NCBI GenBank assembly: GCA_964573855.1
Contig: CAZNKO010000008.1
Location: forward strand, 1-27,668
DNA from: CAZNKO01 sp964573855
GTDB taxonomy: Bacteria; Patescibacteriota; Patescibacteriia; UBA9934; GWF2-40-263
Direction: 5' to 3'
DNA: 27,668 nt
Made by a program: the position numbers and the translations under genes. Below are positions 21,843 through 27,668 of the stretch, piece by piece. Each line of letters opens with the position of its first letter. Positions within the stretch are counted from its first letter, which is position 1. Below the pieces are notes generated by a model, which saw nothing but the letters and a program-made list of their open reading frames with translations, ran no database searches and had not been told where the DNA came from.

Positions 21843-22493
21843 CTATTTCTCTTCAAACTCCACCTCTCCCATTTGAATCAAGTGCGAGTCAACCCTGGCA
21901 AGATCTTTTGTCTCTGCCTCCCGGATATCCCCCGGGAACGAAGCAGGTCGTATGACTGATTTCACATGACCTGCCTTCGTATCCCCGCTGATCGTAAAAA
22001 ATTTTCTGAACACTGGATGGGAAACGTCTGGATTCTTTCTCACAAAAACATACGCATAACCATCCAAGGGGCCCACAACACAATAGGCCCCCGCCACATA
22101 TAATACCTCCACTCCGGGTCTATATCTCTCTATTTCTTGTTCAAAAATACGCTCGAAAGTTTCCTCCGCCTCCTTCGGAGACCCGGCCTCTCTAATAATT
22201 TTATTGCTCTCAACGAGCGCAACACTCCATATCTCGGCTAGCTTCCTCATTTGTTCTTCATGTTGTCTCTCCGTCTCGTTTTCTAATGGTTGCGTCTTCA
22301 AAACGTCACGTCTCGCTTTATCGAAAGCCCTAATCCTTGGATGTTCGTCAAGAAATCGTTTTATGGCTCCCACTTCGCCCCGCATCCGCAGTTCGTCAAG
22401 CTGATTCAACCCTTCCAAGAGTTGTTTCTCATCTTCTGTGGGTGGCCCCTCAACACCTCGATCAACGAAACCTCGTCTTTCACCTTCAAACAT
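21843..22493 (-). CDS. Hypothetical cytoplasmic protein
   Basis: A 216-aa acidic protein, helical in its first 120 residues (long Glu/Lys/Arg-rich stretches, probably a coiled or bundled region: ENETERQHEEQMRKLAEIW, and again EEAEETFERIFEQEIERY) and probably beta-rich after that (VEVLYVAGAYCVVGPLDGYAYVFVRK). No signal peptide or membrane helix. I do not recognise the family. A TTGGAT-16-TATAAA promoter ends only about 8 nt before the ATG, so the gene may be leaderless; it has its own terminator and is thus monocistronic. It is AT-richer than the glycolytic genes around it. Confidence 0.75.
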   Translation of the reverse strand: MFEGERRGFVDRGVEGPPTEDEKQLLEGLNQLDELRMRGEVGAIKRFLDEHPRIRAFDKARRDVLKTQPLENETERQHEEQMRKLAEIWSVALVESNKIIREAGSPKEAEETFERIFEQEIERYRPGVEVLYVAGAYCVVGPLDGYAYVFVRKNPDVSHPVFRKFFTISGDTKAGHVKSVIRPASFPGDIREAETKDLARVDSHLIQMGEVEFEEK

Positions 22494-22501
22494 AGAGTAT
22501 A

Positions 22502-22529
22502 TTTATAGCAAGACCTTACATCCATCCAA
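22502..22529 (-). promoter_or_regulatory. Candidate promoter of the 21843-22493 gene
   Basis: TTGGAT (22529-22524) and TATAAA (22507-22502), 16 bp apart. The predicted start is 2-3 nt before ATG 22493. Confidence 0.4.
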
Positions 22530-22537
22530 TAACTAAA

Positions 22538-23818
22538 TCAACCAACTTCTTCTTCAATCTCCATGAGCCGATTGTATTTGGCGAGGCGTTCGGAGCGCGA
22601 GAGCGAGCCGGTTTTGATGTAATCGGCATTCACGGCAACGGAAAGATCCGCGATTGTGGTGTCGGTCGTTTCACCAGAGCGATGGGAGACGGAAATTTTG
22701 TAGCCCTTCTGCTGGGCGAGCAGGATCGTATCCATGGTCTCGGAAAGCGAGCCGATTTGATTTACTTTGATCAAAATCGCGTTCCCGGCCTTGCGCTTAA
22801 TACCTTCACGCAGGCGTTCTACGTTTGTCACAAAGAAATCGTCGCCGACGAGCGGAAGTTTTTTCCCAAGCTTTGCCGTGAGTTTCACCCATCCATCCCA
22901 ATCATCCTCCGCGAGCCCATCCTCGAGAGACTCAAACGGATATTTCTCGGTCCATTCGCTCCACATCGCAATCATCTTGTCCGTGGTCATGGTCTTTTTG
23001 TCCACGCGGAGTTTGTAGATTTTTTTCTTTGGATCGTAGAGCTCGGTGGTCGCCGGGTCATTTGAGACAATAACGTCGCCGCCGGGTTTATATCACGCGC
23101 TACGAATTGCTTAGACAATCATTTTGAGCGCTGTTTAGTTTGAAGGAAGCGGAACGGCATAGCCCCCTTCGTCACCGACGAGGGTGGAGAATCCCTTTGA
23201 TTTCAGGAGTTTTCCCAATGCGTGAAAAATTTCCGCGCCGCAGCGCACGCGCTCACGGAAGAGCTTCTGTTTCGGCACGACCATGAACTCTTGAAAATCC
23301 AGAATCCACCCCGCATGTGCCCCGCCGTTCAAAATGTTCATGGTCGGAATCGGCAGACGCCACCCCTTCTGCTTCAAATCAAACACCCAACGCAAATATT
23401 TGTAGAGCGGCATTTTCTTCGCCTTCGCCCCCGCGTGCGCGCACGCGAGGCTGACGCCGAGGATGGCATTCGCCCCAAGCTTCTTTTTGTTCGCCGTCCC
23501 ATCCAGCATCAACATTATATTATCGATCTTCCGCTGGCTCGTGACATCCATCCCCAGAAGAGCCTTCGTGATCGTGGTGTTCACGTGATGTACGGCCCTC
23601 AAAACCCCTTTCCCACCGTAGCGTTTCTTGTCCCCGTCGCGCAGTTCCAACGCCTCATGCACGCCCGTCGAGGCGCCGCTCGGCACGGATGCCGACGCGG
23701 ATGTTCCATCCTCAAGAACAACCGCGACTTCGACCGTCGGGTTGCCGCGCGAGTCGAGAATTTCGTGAGCGTGAATGGATTCAATTTTGTGAGACATAGG
23801 CGTTACATCGTCATTCAC
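22538..23818 (-). pseudogene. eno: Enolase interrupted by three in-frame stops
   Basis: Enolase converts 2-phosphoglycerate to phosphoenolpyruvate. The frame from 23818 (or ATG 23797, MSHKIESIHAHEILDSRGNP) to 22538 would give 426 aa, a normal length. All landmarks are present: SGASTGVHEALELRD, GANAILGVSLA, GDEGGYA, ESLEDGLAEDDW, VGDDFFVTN, ILIKVNQIGS, SHRSGETTD and IKTGS. Three stops occur without any frameshift: TAA at 23137-23135, TAA at 23113-23111 and TGA at 23095-23093. They replace residues that by family alignment would be Glu, Glu and Gly (NxTALKMIVxAIRSAxYKPG), each one G-to-T change from GAA, GAA and GGA. This is either a very recent pseudogene, a local sequence error, or recoding. 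Four bases overlap the end of pgk. Confidence 0.93.
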
Positions 23819-24999
23819 ATTTCTAACGCGTCAATGCCGGGCAGTTTTTTTCCGGCCAGAAATTCGAGCATGGCGCCGCCACCGGTCGAGAGAAGCGTGA
23901 AGCGATCCGCAAGGCGGTTGTTCTCGAGCATCGGGACCGTATCCCCACCGCCCACGATCGTGGTCGCTCGCCCGGTGCGCGAGGCGATCACGCGCGCGAG
24001 ATCGAGGCTCGTGCGGCAGAAACGCTCCTGCTCGCAGTACCCGAGCGGCCCGTTCCAGATGATCGTCTTCGCCTCCTGGAGCTCGGAGGCATAAGCACGG
24101 ATGGTCTCCTTCCCCACATCCACAATGATTTCGCGCGGTTTGATCTGAAGGATGGACGTCAGGCGTTCACGTGCGTTCGCACGGAAGGATCCGGCCACGG
24201 TCACGTCTGTCGGAAGAAGGATCTTTCCGGGCCACTTTCTGAGGAGAGAGGCGGCCGTCCGAACGCCATCTACATCATACACCGAATGACCAACCTCGTG
24301 GCCCTCGGCCTTCAAAAAGGCCGTAGCAATCGCACCCCCCACGAGAACGCGCTCGGCCGTGCGTAAAAATCGCCGTAGAATCGGGAGTTTCGTTTCCAAT
24401 TTAATTCCGCCCATGCACAAAATGAGAGGTTTTTTTGGATTTTTCGTGACGCGGGAGAGGACCTCGACCTCATTTGCAAGAAGCGGACCGGCATAGGACG
24501 GAAGCTCGGAGGTCACGGCATCGACCGAGGTATGGGCGCGATGCGAAACGGCAAACGCGTCATTCACGTAGAGGTCTGCCAGCGCCGCGAGCGAGCGCGC
24601 GAGCGAAGGGCTGTTACGCTCCTCGCGCGGATCGAATCGAATGTTCTCCAGCATAAGCACGTCCCCGTCCTTCATGCGGGAAACGGCATGCTGGGCTGTG
24701 CGGCCGACAAGGTCGTGCACAAGGAGCACTTTGACCCCGAGCAATTCCGAAAGCCGCCGCGCCACGGGACGCACCGAATACGCGGACACCCATTTCCCCT
24801 TCGGCCGCCCGCGGTGGGTCACCACAATGAGCCGTGCTCCCCGTTGGCGAAGCCACTCTAAATCCACGGCCACGCGCTCGAGTTTCCCGAACTTCCCTTC
24901 CTGCACCTTGCCGCCCGCGACCGGCACGTTTCCGTCAATCCGAATCAAAACTCTCTTCCCTTTGACCGACACTCCATTGCCCAACGTGCGCAGCCGCAT
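23815..24999 (-). CDS. pgk: Phosphoglycerate kinase
   Basis: Pgk transfers phosphate from 1,3-bisphosphoglycerate to ADP, the first ATP-yielding step of glycolysis. The 394-aa protein has RIDGNVPV, THRGRPKGK, LENIRFDPREE, VNDAFAVSHRAHTS, GPLLANEVEVLSRV, GGIKLETKLPIL, TIIWNGPLGYCE, IVGGGDTVPMLE and the closing STGGGAMLEFLAGKKLPGIDAL. Some positions are unusual for the family (FAVSHRAH where FGTAHRAH is usual; DVGKETI for DIGPKT), but the functional core is kept. The ATG is the last three bases of an inverted-repeat arm (24997-25020). It overlaps eno by 4 bp (ATGA), so the two are translationally coupled. Confidence 0.97.
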   Translation of the reverse strand: MRLRTLGNGVSVKGKRVLIRIDGNVPVAGGKVQEGKFGKLERVAVDLEWLRQRGARLIVVTHRGRPKGKWVSAYSVRPVARRLSELLGVKVLLVHDLVGRTAQHAVSRMKDGDVLMLENIRFDPREERNSPSLARSLAALADLYVNDAFAVSHRAHTSVDAVTSELPSYAGPLLANEVEVLSRVTKNPKKPLILCMGGIKLETKLPILRRFLRTAERVLVGGAIATAFLKAEGHEVGHSVYDVDGVRTAASLLRKWPGKILLPTDVTVAGSFRANARERLTSILQIKPREIIVDVGKETIRAYASELQEAKTIIWNGPLGYCEQERFCRTSLDLARVIASRTGRATTIVGGGDTVPMLENNRLADRFTLLSTGGGAMLEFLAGKKLPGIDALEM

Positions 25000-25131
25000 A
25001 CCCCGTACTACAACTTCGACTTAAAGTAACCCTGAAGCCGTTTGGCCAGGAAACGGCAGCCGCTCTGAGTGGTTCTCTCTTGATGTTTGTCCATACATTC
25101 AGAAAATGTCGAAGTTGTCGTACGGGGCATA
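24997..25131. repeat. Inverted-repeat element copy 2 (overlaps pgk start codon)
   Basis: Arms of 24 bp at 24997-25020 and 25108-25131 (CCCCGTAC-T/G-ACAACTTCGAC), filling the whole space between the NDH-2-like gene and pgk. In the mRNA the arms would pair and close in the pgk ATG. A second perfect hairpin (GCCGTTT/AAACGGC) lies in the loop. Compared with copy 1 the stem has changed from CCCGGT/ACCGGG to CCCCGT/ACGGGG, a compensated change that keeps pairing. Confidence 0.8.
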
Positions 25132-25133
25132 CC

Positions 25134-26402
25134 TTAATCATTCTTCATGTACAGCTTCGTTCCCTTCGACCACATCCGGAGAGCCTGGCCAAACAAAAAA
25201 AAAAAAAAAAAATAAAAAAAGTCCGCGGCCTTGCGCATAAAATATCCGAACCGCCCACCGAGGTGCCAGAAACCGAAATCCGCCATGGCATACGCGCCCC
25301 CAAGCGGGACATCCGTGATCCAATGGGCCGGCGGATGGAACGTGATGAGCGGCTTGCGCTCCAAGCGTCGCGTGATGTTTTCCGCGACGATCGCGGCTTC
25401 CTTCGTCGCGGCTTGCGCAAGAAGCGGTACACGTTTGCTGGTTTTCGGATCCACCACAGAGGCGCTGTCTCCGACCGCCCAGCTGTCCTCGCGGTCCCGA
25501 ACCGCCATCGTAAGCTCGACCGGAATCCACCCCTTTTCGTCCGTCGGGACCCCGAGTTTTTTGACGATCCCAAGCGGCCGAACCCCGCCGCTCCAGACGG
25601 TCACGTCCGCATTGATTTCTCCCGCGCTCGTAACAACGGTTTTCTTTTTCACTTCAAGTACCTTCGTGTTCGGCATGATCTTCACCCCAAGATGTTTCAG
25701 GCGTGCTTTCGCGCTCGTACGAAACGGTTCCGAATACATGCCCAAAATATCCGGCCCGGCTTCGACCAAAACAACTTCAGAGGCTCCGCGCTTCACAATG
25801 CCATTTTTTTCCAAACGTTGAAAAAAATTCCCGAGCTCGGCCGCGGTCTCGGTCCCTGTGGGTCCTGCTCCGCCGATCACAATTTCGATTCGTTTTTCCC
25901 TCCCCTCCACATACGCCTGCAAAAATTCCGCGAGCCGCTGACGGATCCGAAACGCGTCCGCAAGACATTTCATATAGAGCGCGTGCTCTTCTACTCCCGG
26001 AACACCGAAACTTGCCGTGACCGCCCCAAACGCGATCACGAGATCATCAAACGGCAGGCTGGTGCCGTCCTTCAGGAGCACCCGCTTCTGTTCTTGATTA
26101 ACGCTCACGACCTCGCCACGCTTAAAGCGAAGACGTTTGCTGCGCAAGATCCGCGGATAGGCATCCAAATGCACGGCAACACCGGAACATAAATCGCCCA
26201 CGCAAAACTTTTTGTTATTATGAAGCTCGCCGGTCGAAACTTCATACAAAAGCGGCGTGTAGATGTGCTCGCTTCTCTTGTCGACCAGCGTCACCTGGCA
26301 GGGCCCGAGGCGCGCCCGTCGCTTTTCGAGCTCAAGCGCGGTGCGCAAACCACCGAAACCGGCGCCGAGAATGACGATCTGGTGCGGGGCGGGAGTGTTC
26401 AT
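25134..26402 (-). CDS. NDH-2-like FAD-dependent NAD(P)H oxidoreductase
   Basis: A 422-aa flavoprotein of the type II NADH dehydrogenase family. It has the FAD-binding GxGxxG motif (IVILGAGFGGLRTALELEKR, 9-28), the NADH-binding GGAGPTGTETAAELG, the second FAD contact WAVGDSA, and the C-terminal LAQAATKEAAIVAENI. These enzymes pass electrons from NADH to quinone or another acceptor at the membrane face. A Phe-rich hydrophobic segment near the C-terminus (DFFYFFFFFLFGQALRMW) probably makes the membrane contact; it is encoded by runs of 18 and 7 A/T bases (25195-25219), a risk for slippage or assembly error. Position between gapA and pgk suggests reoxidation of glycolytic NADH. Confidence 0.9.
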   Translation of the reverse strand: MNTPAPHQIVILGAGFGGLRTALELEKRRARLGPCQVTLVDKRSEHIYTPLLYEVSTGELHNNKKFCVGDLCSGVAVHLDAYPRILRSKRLRFKRGEVVSVNQEQKRVLLKDGTSLPFDDLVIAFGAVTASFGVPGVEEHALYMKCLADAFRIRQRLAEFLQAYVEGREKRIEIVIGGAGPTGTETAAELGNFFQRLEKNGIVKRGASEVVLVEAGPDILGMYSEPFRTSAKARLKHLGVKIMPNTKVLEVKKKTVVTSAGEINADVTVWSGGVRPLGIVKKLGVPTDEKGWIPVELTMAVRDREDSWAVGDSASVVDPKTSKRVPLLAQAATKEAAIVAENITRRLERKPLITFHPPAHWITDVPLGGAYAMADFGFWHLGGRFGYFMRKAADFFYFFFFFLFGQALRMWSKGTKLYMKND

Positions 26403-26408
26403 AGGGAA

Positions 26409-26556
26409 GTTCGGTGGCGACTGGCGTCTGACATTCGCCGTTCATCTGACGACAGGGGGTTCGTACTTCGTGTTCGTTTCCCGAACAGCCCACAAGGGCT
26501 ACGAACTTGTAAGCCGCCAGCCGAACGCTGCAAAGCGTCGTCAGGCAGCACCGAAC
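26409..26556. repeat. 148-bp imperfect palindrome between gapA and the NDH-2-like gene
   Basis: The ends are GTTCGGTGGCGACTGGCG and the complement of GTTCGGTGCTGCCTGACG. The centre has GTTCGTA and TACGAAC-like arms and a GTTCGTTTCCCGAAC hairpin. It has no coding content. It fills nearly the whole 162-bp intergenic space, and may act as a processing or attenuation hairpin or be a relic of a small mobile element. Confidence 0.6.
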
Positions 26557-26564
26557 ATTTCATA

Positions 26565-27572
26565 TTAAAACTTCCCCACATGCTCGACCATGTCCATCAA
26601 ATGCACCGAGTATCCCCACTCGTTATCGTACCAGGCGAGCACTTTCACAAGATCTCCGTCCACGACACGCGTCATTTCAAGATCCACAATAGATGAGGAA
26701 GGGTTTTGAATGAAATCCGAGGAGACGAGCGGAGCGTCCGAGACCGTAACCACGCCTTTCCAACGCTTGGATTTCGCGGCCTTCCGGAATGCGGCGTTCA
26801 CCTGCTTCACCGTCACCTTCCGCTTTAGAACAAAAGTAAAATCAGAGAGCGACACATCGATCGTCGGCACGCGCACCGCAATGCCATCGAATTTGTCTTT
26901 GAGTTTTGGAAGGGCCTCGGTCGTTGCCTTTGCGGCTCCGGTCGAGGTCGGGACTAAGTTCACGAGCGCGGAGCGGGCGCGGCGAAGATCCGGGTGGAGC
27001 TTCGGCGGAAGACCGTCCACGAGATTCTGCTCGGCTGTGACCGAATGGATCGTGGTCATCATCGCCTTTTTGACGCCGAACGCCTCGGCCATGATGGCCG
27101 CGACCGGTGCGATTGAGTTCGTGGTACACGACGCGTTATTCACGATCGTGTCGGATTTTTTGAGCTTCTCGTGATTAACGCCCATGAGATACGTCGGCAC
27201 TTCCTTCGCGGGCGCCGAGATCACTACCTTTTTCGCTCCGGAGGCAAGATGCTTTTTCGCATCCTTCATATTCGTGAAACGGCCGGTCGATTCAATCACC
27301 ACATCCACGTTGTATTTTTTCCACGGAAGTTTTGTGGGCTCCGTCTCGGCCACGACCGGCAACTTTTTGCCATCAATAATCACATGATGGGCATCGAAGT
27401 CCACCTTGTGCGGCCAGGCGCGAAACACGGAGTCGTATTTCAAAAGATGGGCGAGGATCTCGGGCTCGGTGAGATCATTCACGGCCACAAACTGGATGTC
27501 CTTGCGGTCCCAGCCGGCCTTGAGAGTGGTGCGGCCAATGCGGCCAAATCCATTGATTGCGACGCGGAGCAT
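26565..27572 (-). CDS. gapA: Glyceraldehyde-3-phosphate dehydrogenase
   Basis: GapA oxidises glyceraldehyde-3-phosphate to 1,3-bisphosphoglycerate and reduces NAD+. From ATG 27572 the protein is 335 aa, the normal length. It shows the Rossmann start INGFGRIGR, the catalytic Cys149 in NNASCTTNSIAPV, His176 in TTIHSVTAEQ, GAAKATTEALPKL, RVPTIDVSLSDF and the closing WYDNEWGYSVHLMDMV. The ATG at 27614 is less likely, because the family start is at MLRVAINGF. The leader is G-poor (CACTCAATCACTTTCCCCCT) and has no SD. It is first in the gapA > NDH-2 > pgk > eno cluster. A palindromic element begins about 28 bp upstream. Confidence 0.97.
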   Translation of the reverse strand: MLRVAINGFGRIGRTTLKAGWDRKDIQFVAVNDLTEPEILAHLLKYDSVFRAWPHKVDFDAHHVIIDGKKLPVVAETEPTKLPWKKYNVDVVIESTGRFTNMKDAKKHLASGAKKVVISAPAKEVPTYLMGVNHEKLKKSDTIVNNASCTTNSIAPVAAIMAEAFGVKKAMMTTIHSVTAEQNLVDGLPPKLHPDLRRARSALVNLVPTSTGAAKATTEALPKLKDKFDGIAVRVPTIDVSLSDFTFVLKRKVTVKQVNAAFRKAAKSKRWKGVVTVSDAPLVSSDFIQNPSSSIVDLEMTRVVDGDLVKVLAWYDNEWGYSVHLMDMVEHVGKF

Positions 27573-27599
27573 AGGGGGAAAGTGATTGAGTGATGGAGA

Positions 27600-27668
27600 C
27601 CGACGAAGCACCATCTGTTCGGAGACGGCTCGCCGGCTCCAGCGGCCGGTCGAGCCTTATGCTCTCCG
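27600..27668. mobile_element. Second copy of the 180-bp palindromic element (cut by the window end)
   Basis: It starts with CCGACGAAGC; positions 27614-27668 are identical to the complement of 19350-19404 over 55 bp. As with the first copy, its end lies 20-30 bp upstream of a minus-strand start codon (gapA here, nth there). Confidence 0.85.

Noticed and set aside
23093..23137. Genetic code 25 (UGA as Gly) to explain the enolase stops
   Set aside because: It would explain the TGA only, not the two TAA, and other genes of the window end in TGA and have no internal TGA.
25012..25131. A 40-codon ORF starting MPRTTTSTFSE between the NDH-2-like gene and pgk
   Set aside because: It consists of the inverted-repeat element, has no SD and is not conserved in copy 1.
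25080..26192. A 370-codon plus-strand open frame
   Set aside because: Antisense shadow of the NDH-2-like gene, produced by the GC-rich codon pattern; no start signal and no domain.
1..27668. tRNA, rRNA, CRISPR array, transposase or integrase
   Set aside because: None seen on reading both strands; the repeats present are too few and too varied for a CRISPR array.

Overview
The window (about 27.7 kb, roughly 50-57% GC by eye, one 10-N scaffold gap at 7472-7481) looks like a chromosomal segment of an uncultivated Patescibacteria/CPR bacterium, perhaps Uhrbacteria-like. The evidence is the gene set (DUF4015 putative glycoside hydrolase, DUF2207 membrane protein, PaaX/Cas2-like protein, NDH-2-like flavoprotein inside a glycolysis cluster), the densely packed and overlapping minus-strand genes, the frequent absence of Shine-Dalgarno (SD) sites before housekeeping genes, and many short palindromes in and between genes. 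The taxon is an inference; there is no rRNA or ribosomal protein gene here. No tRNA, rRNA, CRISPR array or transposase was recognised.

Layout. 1-1400: 5' part of a TM0106-type RecB-family nuclease (minus, runs off the window). 1533-1904: small plus-strand gene with a strong SD and its own terminator. 2037-4047: minus operon from a clear sigma70 promoter (78-aa membrane protein, cyclophilin lipoprotein, DUF4015 protein). 4122-6340: minus cell-surface operon (protein with four thrombospondin-1-like repeats, small lipoprotein, anchored unknown). 6448-7487: metK, broken at its N-terminus by the scaffold gap. 7541-9930: unusual block with a 33-aa proline-rich ORF, a myxobacterial-style outer-membrane barrel protein with thrombospondin type 3 repeats, and a plus-strand lipoprotein. 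10083-10700: lexA. 11067-19218: minus run nth > PAP2 phosphatase > mannose-1-phosphate guanylyltransferase > mltG > DUF2207 > uvrD/pcrA, then a separate membrane protein at 11067-11618. 19436-22493: gpmI, the PaaX/Cas2-like gene and an unknown. 22538-27572: glycolytic cluster gapA > NDH-2-like > pgk > eno, with eno broken by three clustered in-frame stops.

Functionally the window combines lower glycolysis (GapA, Pgk, GpmI, Eno, with an NDH-2-like flavoprotein that could reoxidise GAPDH-derived NADH), envelope building (MltG, NDP-mannose synthesis, PAP2, secreted proteins) and DNA repair (LexA, UvrD, Nth, RecB-like nuclease).

The most notable signals are: (1) an enolase frame interrupted by three stops within 45 bp, each one G-to-T change away from the expected family residue; (2) a palindromic element present twice, whose end forms the start codon of uvrD and of pgk and buries it in a long stem; (3) a Cas2-fold PaaX-like gene fitted exactly between two near-identical 25-bp direct repeats; (4) several unrelated short palindromes inserted in frame in coding genes; (5) intergenic arrays of degenerate short words, some folding into hairpins; (6) an outer-membrane-type protein in an otherwise CPR-like contig, next to a scaffold gap.
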